Source: Spongilla lacustris (lineage: Eukaryota > Porifera > Demospongiae > Spongillida > Spongillidae). From it: 64,000 nt of DNA. Positions within the stretch are counted from its first letter, which is position 1; each line of letters begins with the position of its first letter. Positions 25,432 through 36,617 of this stretch are shown in pieces. A program made the translations under genes and the position numbers. The notes below the pieces were generated by a model that saw only the letters and a program-made list of their open reading frames with translations, was not told the origin of the DNA and made no database searches. The stretch covers positions 10,016,632 through 10,080,631 of the forward strand of contig OX442418.1 in NCBI GenBank assembly GCA_949361645.1. The letters are read 5' to 3'.

Positions 25432-26635
25432 TAGGGTGTGTAACCTCCCCTGAATAATGAAAATCGATTTTTCCGAATACTTTTAAAACACTAATCGATT
25501 TTTCAGGTTTTTCTGGATCTGAAAATCGATTTTTCCGAATACTTGAAAAAAGAAAATCGATTTTTCCGAATAGGTTTTGACAATTTGCCAGCCGAATACC
25601 TAGGTTATTCAGGTTTTCTGCTCATTGAGCCACCTAAATGTACACATCACACCAGAGACCCTCCTACAGCTACCCACATCACACCAGATACCCTCAGCAC
25701 ACAAACACACCTATCCCCATCACACCAGATGCTCTCAGCACACAAACACACCTACCCCCATCACACCAGATACCCTCATGAGACACACAACCATAGCTTC
25801 CCCCATCACACCAGATGCCCTACTACAACTATCCACATTACACCAGATCAGTACCCTCAGCATGCATCCACAGCTACCCACATCACACCAGATGCACTCA
25901 GCACACAACCACAGCTACCTACATAGGCCTAAATCGCTTGGCCTAACCACATACCTAGTTGGGCGTGTCCCGACCTAAGTTAGCGTGGCCACGCTGAGCT
26001 TTACCAGTACCTACAGTCTACAGATGTACACATCGCACTTGATGCCAACAGAATAGAACCACAGATGACGTTTACGCACTACCAGCCATGCAGCCTCCAT
26101 TTTACCATCGCGAGTTTTGAAAATACTAGTAACTAAGTAGGCCTTAGTACGATCGCGGCAACATCAGCTCAGAGAGATTGATGCAAGAAGCCAGCTGGTT
26201 CAAAATACACTAAGCGAACTGACTTTGATTTGTAGCTGGAGCTATCCGTCGCCATGACACGTGGAAGAGGGAGATCTCGTTTGGCTACATGTAGTTCGAA
26301 TTACTGCCCGTATTTGATCTCGTCCCCACGTATATATTTATAGTAACAGCAGTGACGTTATAACTTTAAATTAGAAGTAATTATTGTCGTACATGTAATA
26401 TCGTAAACGCGTATCCGGATATCGTCATAAAAATGTATTCGAATAATGAGCGAATTGTCGATGCGGACGACGAATACCTAAGTACCTCCGAATGGAGATT
26501 CACAAACCGGTTATTTCGAATAGAACAAATCCAATAATCGATTTTTCCGAGTAATGCTAAATCACTATTCGAGCGGATAGGTTTTTGCGAATATCCGAAT
26601 AACCCGAATAACCTGATAACCGGTTACACACCCTA
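25432..26635. mobile_element. Non-autonomous hAT-like element in satellite S
   Basis: The termini are inverted: TAGGGTGTGTAACC at 25,432 and GGTTACACACCCTA ending at 26,635. The 8 bp CAACAGAC occur directly on both sides (25,424-25,431 and 26,636-26,643) and belong to the S unit, so this is a perfect 8-bp target duplication, the hallmark of hAT transposons. The element is 1,204 bp. Inside are repeats of AAAATCGATTTTTCCGAATA near the left end (25,459-25,580), a diverged tandem series of CACATCACACCAGATACCCT words (25,640-25,920) and CCGAATAACC words near the right end. No transposase frame is visible. Confidence 0.88.
25640..25925 (+). repeat. Degenerate tandem repeat inside the hAT element
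   Basis: About seven imperfect copies of a CATCACACCAGATACCCTCA-type unit (roughly 40-45 bp) follow one another. They give threonine/histidine/proline-rich open frames of 117-127 residues in two phases at once, which is expected from a repeat and not from a gene. Confidence 0.8.
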
Positions 26636-28946
26636 CAACAGACACAAGTACAGGGTGTAAATGGAACCATGGATTTGACCCCACAGCATACTCAAGTACA
26701 GGGTGTAAAGCAAATGGAACCATGGATTTGACCCCACAGCATTCTCAAGTACAGGGTGTTAAGCAAATGGAATCATGGATTTGATCCCACAATAGACACT
26801 AGTACATGATGTAAATAGGACCATGGGTTTGACCCCACAACAGACACAAGTACACATGTACAGGGTGTAAATGGAACCATGGAGCATGAGTTTGACCCCA
26901 CAACAGACAAAAGTACAAGGGTGTAAATGGGACCATGCATTTGACCTCAAAACAGACACAAATACAGGGTGTAAATGGACCATGGATTTGATCACAAGTA
27001 ACAGGCTGGGTGTAAATGGGACCATGGATTTGATCACAAGTACAGGGAGTAAATCGGACCATTGATTTGACCCCAAAACAGACACAAGTACAGGGTGTAA
27101 ATGGAACCATGGATCATGGATTTGACCCCACAATAGACACAACTACAGGGTGTAAATGGGACCATGGATTTGACCCCACAACAGACAGAAGTACAGGGTG
27201 TAAATGGGACCATAGATTTGACCCTAAAGCAGACAAAAGTACGCAGTGCAAATGGGAGCATGAGTTTGACTGCATAACAGACACAAGTACAGGTTGTAAA
27301 TCGGACCATGGATTTGATCTTACAACAGACTCAAGTACAGGGTGTAAATGGGAGCATGAGTTTGACCCCATAATAGACACAAGTACACGGTGTAAATGAT
27401 GGATTTGACCCCACAACATACACAAGTACAGGGTGTAAATGGGATCATGGATTTGACCCCACAACATACACAAGTACAGGTATAAATGGGACCATACACT
27501 TCACCCTAAACAGACTCAACTACAGGGTGTAAATGGGACCATGGATTTGACCCCACAACAGACACAAGTACAGGGTGTAAATGGAACCATGGATTTGACC
27601 CCACAGCATACTCAAGTACAGGGTGTAAAGCAAATGGAATCATGGATTTGATCCCACAATAGACACTAGTACAGGATGTAAATGGGACCATGGATTTGAT
27701 CCCACAACAGACACATACGCCATGTATATCCCACAATAGACACAACAAGTACAGGGTGTAAATGGGACCAATGATTTGACCCCAAAACATACACACGTTT
27801 AGAGTGTAAATGGGACCATAGATCTGACCCTAAAACAGACTAAAGTACAGGGTGTTAATGGGACCATGCATTTGACCCCACAACAGACACAAGTACAGGG
27901 TTAAATGGGACCATGGATTAGATCTCACAACTTACACAAGTACAGTGTGTAAATGGGACCATGGATTTGATCACAAGTACAGGGTGTAAATCGGACCATG
28001 GATTTGAACCCACAACAGACACAAGTTCTAGGTGTAAATGGGAGCATGAGTTTGACCCCACAACAGACACAAGTACAGGGTGTAAATGCGACCATGAATT
28101 AGATCTCACAACAGACCAATTATAGGGTGTAAATGGAACCATGGATTTGACCCCACTACACACACGAATACAGGGTGTAAATGGGACCATGGATTTGATC
28201 ACAAGTACAAGGTGTAAATGGGACCATGGATTTGACCCCGCAACAGACAAAGGTACAGGATGTAAATGGGACCAATGAATTGACCCTAAACAGATACAAA
28301 TACAGGGTGTAAATGGGACCATGGATTTGATCACAAGTATAGGCTGGGTGTAAATGGGACCATGGATTTGATCACACGTACAGGGAGTAAATGGGACCAT
28401 GGATTTGACCCCAAAACAGACACAAGTACAGGGTGTTAATGGAACCATGGATCATGGATTTGACCCCACAATAGACACAAGTACAGGGTGTAAATGGGAC
28501 CATGGATTTGACCCCACAACAGGCACAAGTACAGGGTGTAAATGGAACCATGGAGCATACTCAAGTACAGGGTGTACATGGGATCATGGATTTGACCCCA
28601 CAATAGACACAAGTACAGGGTGTAAATGGGACCATAGATTTGACCCCACAACAGACACAAGTGCTGGTGTAAATGGGATCATAGATTTGACCCTAAACAG
28701 ACTCAAGTACAGGGTGTAAATGGGATCATGCATTTGACCCCACAACAGACACAAGTACAGGACCATGGATTTGACCCCACAATTGATACACCTACAGTGT
28801 GTAAATGGGACCATACATTTGACCCTAAACAGACACAAGTACAGGGTGTAAATGGGACCATGGATTTGACCCCAAACTACACAAGTACAGGATGTACATG
28901 TAAATGGACCATGGATTTGATCCCACAACGGGGACCATGGATATTA
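26636..28946 (+). repeat. Satellite S, plus orientation (right arm, inner to head B)
   Basis: The array resumes in the same phase after the hAT insertion. The final kilobase (about 27,760-28,946) mirrors 15,682-16,820 of the left arm almost unit for unit, down to the same small frames in reverse. The outermost part of the two S arms is therefore a faithful inverted copy, while the inner parts have diverged in unit number. Confidence 0.95.
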
Positions 28947-29641
28947 CCGTCGTCACTGTACTAGCATAGATCTAGTAACCTTTCTCACGATCGTCGTATT
29001 CGCACCGCTCGAACTTCACGTCCGCCGATTGAAACTCTTATGATCTTGTCTTCAGTCGACGTCGCCATAAAGTTTATGTACGCAGAAGATAACGAAATAG
29101 GGATCGAATAGTATAACAACTGCATGTGAGTCCGACCGGGAGATGGATTCACGTATCCAGCGCAGAGTAGGTGTGGCTATAAGTTATCGAAGTGTCAGCC
29201 CACAGGAAGTAGTTGCATATTCATGTATTTGGTGCATGGAAGCGGGTCACGCACGTACAACGGCGCGATTCGAGCGGGAAACTTGTACCAACTTTGCGCC
29301 GCTGTATCTCCGTAACGGATGACATAAAAATTAACGAACAGAACAAATCGATAGGTATACGACCTCTCTACCTACAAACCGAATTTGAAGCGATTTGATT
29401 ACTCCTACAGAAAGTTATGGCAGGTTTGAACCCACAGGGGTATCGGACGTTGCAATACTGGCACGGAGCAAGTGCAAGACCCCAAAAAGTATTTTGCCAT
29501 AGAGAAATGGTGTAGTACAAAGTGTTGAAAATAGGAAGTTGATAGTGTTAACCGTTCGGAAGATATAGCAATTCAAATGAGAAGCATTTTTATAACATTT
29601 TATATATATATACGAAGGGCCATTTTGTCGGAAACTGTCCC
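28947..29641 (-). repeat. Head module B (right end of element 2)
   Basis: This is the near-exact inverse of 14,982-15,681. It ends CGAAGGGCCATTTTGTCGG then AACTGTCCC at 29,641, and AT-rich sequence follows. A single base change relative to copy 1 (near 29,288) is among the few differences. Confidence 0.85.
28985..29068 (-). other. Conserved 27-residue frame in head module B, copy 3
   Basis: It has the same frame and length as at 15,555-15,638, starting MATSTEDKI and ending RIRRS at a TGA that overlaps a GTGAGA splice-donor-like site. The match in both arms of element 2 is expected if the arms are homogenised by gene conversion, so conservation alone does not prove coding function. Confidence 0.35.
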
Positions 29642-29700
29642 ATATATATATATACCGGTATATATTATAATTATAATAATTTATATATATAATTATATAT
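29642..29700. other. AT-rich junction between elements 2 and 3
   Basis: About 59 bp of TATATA/ATAATT text with one ACCGGT palindrome. Like the spacers at 14,122-14,137 and 14,958-14,981, it separates two element ends that face each other. It may be the target sequence the family prefers. Confidence 0.6.
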
Positions 29701-30223
29701 GGAACGTTCTATGAGATTTTGATGCTTGTGAATTTTATATATATAGCATCCAATTCAAAGCGCTATATCTTCAAAAGGGTTTGCACTATTGACTTTCTAT
29801 TTTCAGCACTTCATACTACACCATTTCTCTATGCTAAAATATATTTTGGGGTCTTGCACTTACTCCGTGCCAGGATTGCAACGTCCGATACCACACCGGG
29901 TTCAAACCCGACATAACTTTAGGTAGGAGTAATCAAATCGCTTCAAATTCGGTTTGTAGGTAGAGAGGTCCTATACCTATTGATTTGTTCTGTTCGTTAA
30001 TTTTCATACAAACCGTTACGGAGAAACAGCTGTGCAAAGTAAGTACACGTTTCCCGCTCGAATCGCGCCTTTATATGTACACGGAACAGTTTCCATTCGC
30101 CGGAGTGCATGAATATTCAACTATTCCTATAGGGCGTGATAACCACACCTATAAGGTCACCAAACAAACGGGCGGCTGAATTGTAGTGCTTGTTACGGTT
30201 GTTTTTCGGTGTAGATAAACGAT

Positions 30224-30472
30224 ATGGTGACGTATAACACGAGTGAAGGCGAGCTCGTCGAGTCACTGAATCAGTCGGCGGATGAGTTCGAACTATACGA
30301 ATACGACGATCGATATTCAAGCTCGATACATTGGACGAGGATGGAGAGATTGAGAAAAGTAGCGATGGCGGTCGTACCACTGACGTTGGTGGTTGTATTA
30401 GTGATAGGGAGTGAGCAGCCCCTGAATTACCAAAAGAGCCACCAGCCCCACCCCCACATAGCCAGGGGCTAA
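30224..30472 (+). CDS. Short membrane-type protein frame in left arm of element 3
   Basis: An 82-residue frame starting MVTYNTSEGELVESLNQ. Residues about 1-45 are acidic and polar (DEFELYEYDDRY), then a basic WTRMERLRK stretch leads into a hydrophobic run of about 18 residues (VAMAVVPLTLVVVLVIGS), and then it enters the arm repeat and stops. This is the shape of the N-terminal cytoplasmic tail and signal anchor of a type II membrane protein. The same protein is encoded, without change, in the opposite arm (36,273-36,521). It occupies the position of the small frame in head B of elements 1 and 2, and both contain GAATACGACGATCG. It may be a captured or ancestral first exon. The function is unknown. 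Confidence 0.4.
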   Translation: MVTYNTSEGELVESLNQSADEFELYEYDDRYSSSIHWTRMERLRKVAMAVVPLTLVVVLVIGSEQPLNYQKSHQPHPHIARG

Positions 30473-30479
30473 TGGGGCT

Positions 30480-33240
30480 AGGCCCTTCACTACAAGTTCG
30501 CTCAGCAGCCCTGGGGCCAAAGAGGCCATCCCCACACAGCAGAACCACAAGCCCCCTCACTGCAAGTGCACACTATATACCTTTGGAACCATTATGCCTC
30601 ATGCTGCAATTTAAATTAATGGCCTCACATTCCAAATAGTGGAGCCATCAAGTGGAATTAACAGGCCCCATACTTCCAGCAAGGGAGCCACCAGCTAACC
30701 TGGCCAATGGAGCTAACATCCACAATGCCAGTGGAGACACCAGCCCTCTCGCAGATAGATCATCAGACACCCACACTGCCAGCAGGGATGTGGCCCCCAC
30801 AATAATGCCAGTGGAGATGCCAGCCCTCAGGCTGCAAATGGAATCAGCATCCCCAACAATTTCAGGGGAGCAATGAACTACATGTACCAACAACACGTGA
30901 TGACCTCACTACCAGATCAATCATTAACCCTCACTCCACAAGTGGTCTTAACAGGCTCCACACATTGGGACCAACCCCCCCCCACTATCTTTCTTTCAAT
31001 ACAGGTTGAGTCAACTGGGATCCCCCACACAGTAGAACCACCAGCCCCCTCACCCCAAGCTCATGAACAATACCAGTGGAACCTGTAAAGTCTACACTGC
31101 AACTGAACTTAATAAATAAAGCCTCACACTGCAGCCAGCAGCCCATGGAACCATTCTTACAGAACACCCTCAGCTACCCAGGGCCAATGGGGTAGCCTCC
31201 ACAAAGTCAGTGAAGATGCCACCCCAAGTTGAGTAGCAGCCCCCACACAAACAAGGGCCAATAGGGCCAGCCCCACACAGTACAACTACCAGCCCCTCTC
31301 TGCTCACTTCAAATAGAGCCACTAGACCCTCTACCAGTACACACTGCAAGTCCAGACAGCAGGCCACATGAGTGGAGCCCTCTCACCGATGGATCGAGCC
31401 CAGCAAGGAAGTACCAGCTGCCACACAACCAGTGGTTAATCGAGCCCCCAGAATAATGCCAGTGGAGAAACCAGCCCTCGCACTGCAAGTGGATTCAGCA
31501 ACCCCAAAAATTTCAGGGGTACATGTAAATGTACTTGAGGGGGAAAAGAAAACTACACATGCCCTCTTCAAGCACTACAACAGAACAAGTGGAACTTTAA
31601 GCCCTCATAGTTAATATGTAGCAGTCCCCACAGCCCTCCCCCCTACTAACAATGAAAGAGGGGCCAATCAGCCAATGGGACAGTACAACCACCAACCCTC
31701 TTCATTGGTCAGGGGACATATACCATGAACACATGCCGTCACAACCAGTTGAACCTCAATGCAAGTGGACTTAACAGACCCACCACACACTGGTGCCAGC
31801 CCTCCCCCCCCCCCCCCTCAGCCCCCCTCTGCTCACTACGTGTCCTTCACTGCAAGTTGCGTCAGCTGTCCATGAGCCAATGGGAGCCATAGAACTACCA
31901 CTCCGCCTCACTGTAATCACACACTACCTTTGGAACCAACCATTAACCCCCATACTGCAAGTGAACTCAATACTGCAAAACCTGACCCCCACACTGCCAG
32001 CAAGGGAGCACCAGCTGTCATACAACCAGAGTGTCAATGTGGCCCCCACTTAATGCCAGTGGAGAAGGCAGCCCTCACACTGTAAATGGAGTCAGTAGCC
32101 CCATGCAACAATTTCAGTGGACATGTGCATGTACCAATGGAATCACACATGCCTCCTTCAAACACTACCAGTGGAATGTTTAGCCCTCACAGCAAGTGGA
32201 CTTATTCCTTAGCAGCCTCCACAGCGCCCACCCCCCCCCCCCCCCCACTACCTGTCCTTTACTGAAAGAGGGGGTTAATGGGACCATCCCCACACAGTAC
32301 AACTACCAGCCTTCCTCATTGCAAGCCAATGGAACCTCTGCTCAAACATTGGAGCTACCAGCCTTCTCACAAATAGAGTTATCATACCCCCACACTGCTA
32401 GCAGAAATGTGGCCCCCACAATAATGCCAGTGGAGATGCCAGCCATCACACAGCAAATGGAGTCGGCATCCCCACCAATTTTAGGGGAGCCACTAACTAC
32501 ATGTATCGATAACACATGCCCTCACTACCAGATGAGCCATTAATCCTCACTCCACAAGTGGACCTAGCAGGGCCCCCGCTACCTTTCTATTGCTGCATAT
32601 AAGTTGAGTCAGCATTTGAGGGGCCACCACCAGCCCCCTCACCTCAAGCTCGTGAACAATACCAGTGGAACCTGTAAAGTGTTCCCTACAACTGAACTTA
32701 ATAGCCTCACATGTCCATGCCCATGCACAACTTATGGAACCATTCCAGAGCCGATGGGGTAGCCTCCACAAAGCCAGTACCCAAGTTGAGTCAGCAGCCT
32801 CCACACAAACAGGAGCCTGTAGGGCCAGCTCCGCACAGTACAACCACCAGCCCCTCTCTGCTCACTTCAAATGGAGCCACTAGGCACACTGCAAGTCCAG
32901 TCAGCCATCAGCTGCCACATAACCAGGCGTCACCCCACAATAATGCCAGCCCTCTGAACTACATGTACCAATGGACCCACACATTCCCTGCTCCTAACAC
33001 AACACATGGAACCAGTGGAACCATTAGCCCTCACTGCAATTGGACTTATATTAGCACTGGGGCCAGCTCCTGTCCTTTACAATCAACGGTCCAGAGCCCC
33101 CCCCCCCCCCCCCCAAACTGCATATGGACTTGGCACCCCGACAGTTTTAGACAAGCCATCATCTACCAGTGGAGCTACTAGCCCCCACACTATGTGTAAA
33201 TTACCAGTCCCTATTGGAGCCACTGTATACCTGTTTTCTG
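30480..33240. repeat. Left arm of element 3: degenerate short tandem repeat
   Basis: Repeated words are CCAGCCCTCACACTGCAAGT, AGTGGAGCCACCAG and GGGGCCAATGGG, spaced roughly 30-60 bp with strong drift. Poly-C runs lie near 31,806, 32,231 and 33,097. The inner part (about 30,868-32,210) is repeated in the same direction at about 34,240-35,640. Open frames are proline, serine and threonine rich and differ between copies by small indels, so no gene is called. Confidence 0.8.
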
Positions 33241-33690
33241 TGCACACAATTTTATCTGAGGTGAAGTGAAGCCTTGTTATTGGTGGGTGAAATCATTACC
33301 TGCCCTATCAGTACTGATTTAGGGTGGTAGTTGGTTTATATAGGCAAGCAAGGCATACAAGAAGGTTTGAGTTGTACATCTAAAATGTACATGTACCCTC
33401 TTGCTGGAAACTAGTGCTTTATGTACATGGAGCAATAAGTACCATTTTAAATGTCATAAAAGTAACATGTGGAATATACAACTGCATGTAAATTGCACAC
33501 GTAGGCACAGTCCATAAAGGCAACAATATTATGCATCACACCTTCCCAAGTGAAGTTAGCAGACCCCACACTGTCAGCAAAGTCACCAGCCTCCTCACTA
33601 CCAGTGTAACCCACACATGAAGGGGAACCATTTGTAGAGTATGGGCATTATTATGGGGGCTCCATTGACGGCTGGCAGTGAACGGTTTGA
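33241..33690. repeat. Centre of element 3 (related to the A centre)
   Basis: CCTGCCCTATCAGTACTGAT near 33,300 and GGTTTATATAGGCAA near 33,330 correspond to CCTGCCCTATCGGTACTGAT and GGTTTATATAGACAA near 8,880-8,930 in module A, and AAGTGAAGTTAGCAGACCCC near 33,550 to the same words at 9,080. This shows that elements 1, 2 and 3 are one family at their centres. Confidence 0.75.
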
Positions 33691-34240
33691 TAACACTACA
33701 TGTGGAAGGGCTGGTGGCTCCACTGGTTGTGCAGCGCTTTTGACTGGACTTGCAGTGTGAGGTTACTAAGTTCAATTGCAGCTTGGGAGTTAATGGTTCC
33801 ATTGACTTGCAATGAGGAAGGCTGGTAGTTGTACTGTGTGGTGATGGTCCCATTAGCCCCCTCTTTCAGTGAAGGACAGGTAGTGGGGGGGTGAGGGTGG
33901 GCGCTGTGGAGGCTGCTAAGGAATAACACATGTCCCACCAATGGAACCATGCAGTGGAACTTTTAGCCCTCACAATAAGTGGACTTATTACTTAGCAGCC
34001 CCCACAACCTGTCTTTCACTGAACAAGGGGGCTAATGGGACCATCACCACACAGTACAACTACCAGCCTTCCTCATTGCAAGCCAATGGAACCTCTGCTC
34101 AAACATTGGAGCTACCAGTCTTCTCACAAATAGAGCTATCATACCCCCACACTGCTAGCAGAAATGTGGCCCGCACAATAATGCCAATGGAGATGCCAGC
34201 CCTCAGGCTGCAAATGGAATCAGCATCCCCAACAATTTCA
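33690..34240. repeat. Secondary palindrome and right arm start of element 3
   Basis: Sequence at about 33,790-33,925 (CTTGCAATGAGGAAGGCTGG, GGACAGGTAGTGGGG) returns inverted at about 33,990-34,110 (the CACAACCTGTCTTTCACTG and ACCAGCCTTCCTCATTGCAA region). The mirror point is near 33,945. The arm therefore switches direction a second time inside element 3. Confidence 0.65.
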
Positions 34241-35640
34241 GGGGAGCAATGAACTACATGTACCAACAACACGTGATGACCTCACTACCAGATCAATCAT
34301 TAACCCTCACTCCGCAAGTGGTCTTAACAGGCTCCACACATTGGGACCAACCCCCCCCCCCCCCCCCCCCCCCCACTATCTTCACTATCTTTCTTTCAAT
34401 ACAAGTTGAGTCAACTGGGATCCCCCACACAGTAGAACCACCAGCCCCCTCACCGCAAGCTCATGAACAATACCAGTGGAACCTGTAAAGTCTACACTGC
34501 AACTGAACTTAATAAATAAAGCCTCACACTGCAGCCAGCAGCCCATGGAACCATTCTTACAGAACACCCTCAGCTACCCAGGGCCAATGGGGTAGCCTCC
34601 ACAAAGTCAGTGAAGATGCCACCCCAAGTTGAGTCAGCAGCCCCCACACAAACAAGGGCCAATAGGGCCAACCCCACAAAGTACAACCACCAGCCCCTCT
34701 CTGCTCACTTCAAATAGAGCCACTAGACCCTCTACCAGTACACACTGCAAGTCCAGACGGCAGGCCACATGAGTGGAGCCCTCTCACCGATGGAGCCCAG
34801 CAAGGAAGTACCAGCTGCCACACAACCAGTGGTTAATCGAGCCCCCAGAATAATGCCAGTGGAGAAACCAGCCCTCGCACTGCAAGTGGATTCAGCAACC
34901 CCAAAAATTTCAGGGGTACATGTAAATGTACTTGAGGGGGAAAAGAAAACCACACATGCCCTCTTCAAACACTACAACAGAACAAGTGGAACTTTAAGCC
35001 CTCATAGTTAATACGTAGCAGTCCCCACAGCCCCCCCCCCCCCCCCCCCTTCCCGCTACTACCTGTCCTACATGTACAATGAAAGAGGGGCCAATCAGCC
35101 AATGGGACAGTACAACCACCAACCCTCTTCATTAGTCAGGGAACATGTACCAAGAACACATGCCGTCACTACAAGTTGAACCTCAATGCAAGTGGACTTA
35201 ACAGGCCCACCACACACTGGTGCCAGCCCTCCCCCCCCCCCCCCTCAGCCCCCCTCTGCTCACTACGTGTCCTTCACTGCAAGTTGCGTCAGCTGTCCAT
35301 GAGCCAATGGGGGCCATAGAACTACCACTCCGCCTCACTGCAATCACACACTACCTTTGGAACCAAACATTAACCCCCATACTGCAAGTGAACTCAATAC
35401 TGCAAAACCTGACCCCCACACTGCCAGCAAGGGAGCACCAGCTGTCACACAACCAGAGTGTCAATGTGGCCCCCACTTAATGCCAGTGGAGAAGGCAGCC
35501 CTCACACTGTAAATTGAGTCAGTAGCCCCATGCAGCAATTTCAGGCGACATGTGCACGTATACACATGTACCAATGGAATCACACATGCCCCCTTCAAAC
35601 ACTACCAATGGAACCAGTGGAACGTTTAGCCCTCACAGCA
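34240..35640. repeat. Direct duplication of 30,868-32,210 in element 3
   Basis: Long runs match at an offset of about 3,376 bp at the start and 3,427 bp at the end. The growing offset comes from longer poly-C runs (34,351-34,374 and 35,032-35,049 against shorter runs in the first copy). It is a large direct repeat within an element otherwise organised as an inverted repeat. Confidence 0.75.
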
Positions 35641-36272
35641 AGTGGACTTATTCCATTGGTACATGTGCGTACATGCACATGTCCCCTGAAATTGTTGGGG
35701 CTACTGACTCCATTTCCAGTGTGAGGGCTGCCTTCTCCACTGGCATTAAGTGGGGGCCACATTGACACTCTGGTTGTGTGACAGCTGGTGCTCCCTTGCT
35801 GGCAGTGTGGGGCTTAAAGTTCCACTTGTTCTGTGATGAGGTCATCACGTGTTGTTGGTACCTGTAGTTCATAGCTCCCCTAAAATTGTTTGGGATGCTG
35901 ATTCCATTTGCAGCCTGAGGGCTGGCATCTCTACTGGCATTATTGTGGGGGCCACATCCCTGCTGGCAGTGTGGGTGTCTGATGATCTATCTGCGAGAGG
36001 GCTGGTGTCTCCACTGGCATTGTGGATGTTAGCTCCATTGGCCAGGTTAGCTGGTGGCTCCCTTGCTGGAATTATGGGGCCTGTTAATTCCACTTGATGG
36101 CTCCACTATTTGGAATGTGAGGCCATTAATTTAAATTGCAGCATGAGGCATAATGGTTCCAAAGGTATATAGTGTGCACTTGCAGTGAGGGGGCTTGTGG
36201 TTCTGCTGTGTGGGGATGGCCTCTTTGGCCCCAGGGCTGCTGAGCGAACTTGTAGTGAAGGGCCTAGCCCCA

Positions 36273-36521
36273 TTAGCCCCTGGCTATGTGGGGATGGGGC
36301 TGGTGGCTCTTTTGGTAATTCAGGGGCTGCTCACTCCCTATCACTAATACAACCACTAACGTCAGTGGTACGACCGCCATCGCTACTTTTCTCAATCTCT
36401 CCATCCTCGTCCAATGTATCGAGCTTGAATATCGATCGTCGTATTCGTACAGTTCGAACTCATCCGCCGACTGATTCAGTGACTCGACGAGCTCGCCTTC
36501 ACTCGTGTTATACGTCACCAT
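36273..36521 (-). CDS. Short membrane-type protein frame in right arm of element 3
   Basis: This is the mirrored copy of the 30,224-30,472 frame, with an identical 82-residue translation including the hydrophobic segment. Surrounding arm sequence does carry differences, for example around 36,296 and 36,353, so the arms are not wholly identical. Identity of the protein may reflect recent duplication, gene conversion or constraint. Both copies point toward the centre of the element. Confidence 0.4.
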   Translation of the reverse strand: MVTYNTSEGELVESLNQSADEFELYEYDDRYSSSIHWTRMERLRKVAMAVVPLTLVVVLVIGSEQPLNYQKSHQPHPHIARG

Positions 36522-36617
36522 ATCGTTTATCTACACCGAAAAACAACCGTAACAAGCACTACAATTCAGCCGCCCGTTTGTTTGGTGACCTTATAGGTGT
36601 GGTTATCACGCCCTATA

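Larger units (their letters stand above)
14982..29641. mobile_element. Foldback element 2: complete 14.66-kb satellite-armed element
   Basis: Both ends are the same terminal sequence in inverted orientation: GGGACAGTTTCCGACAAAAT at 14,982 and its reverse complement ending at 29,641. The order between them is head B' (to 15,681), satellite S minus (15,682-19,068), module A (19,069 to about 20,178), a short centre, A' (about 20,352-21,409), satellite S plus (21,410-28,946, interrupted by a hAT insertion) and head B (28,947-29,641). The arms are of unequal length because the right S array is nearly twice as long as the left. Known foldback classes (Drosophila FB, Galileo, sea urchin TU) also have long inverted repeats with internal tandem repeats, so this is the same architectural type. 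Superfamily membership cannot be told without a transposase. Both flanks are AT repeats, which hides any target duplication. Confidence 0.8.
29701..36617. mobile_element. Foldback element 3: diverged relative, right end cut by the Plavaka-type element
   Basis: The left head (29,701-30,223) is recognisably related to module B (the CACCATTTCTCTATG, CGGGTTCAAACCCGACATAA and AACGAACAGAACAAAT regions all align in order), but its terminal word is different (GGAACGTTCTATGAG). From 30,128 onward the sequence is mirrored by 36,617 back to about 35,640: TATAGGGCGTGATAACC at 30,131 answers GGTTATCACGCCCTATA ending at 36,617. The arms are made of degenerate ACCAGCCCTCACACTGCAAG repeats like module A, with a centre near 33,250-33,650 that resembles the centre of A. 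Satellite S is absent. The mirror stops exactly where the CACACCCAGG terminus of the next element begins. Confidence 0.75.

Noticed and set aside
25543..25978. Thr/His/Pro frames of 117-127 residues in the hAT element
   Set aside because: Two overlapping phases come from a degenerate tandem repeat and bear no resemblance to a transposase.
15695..28928. Open frames up to about 200 residues with PFTPCTCVCCGVKS-type repeats on both strands
   Set aside because: They follow the 48-bp S unit (16 residues) and occur in two or three phases at the same place, so they are not independent genes.
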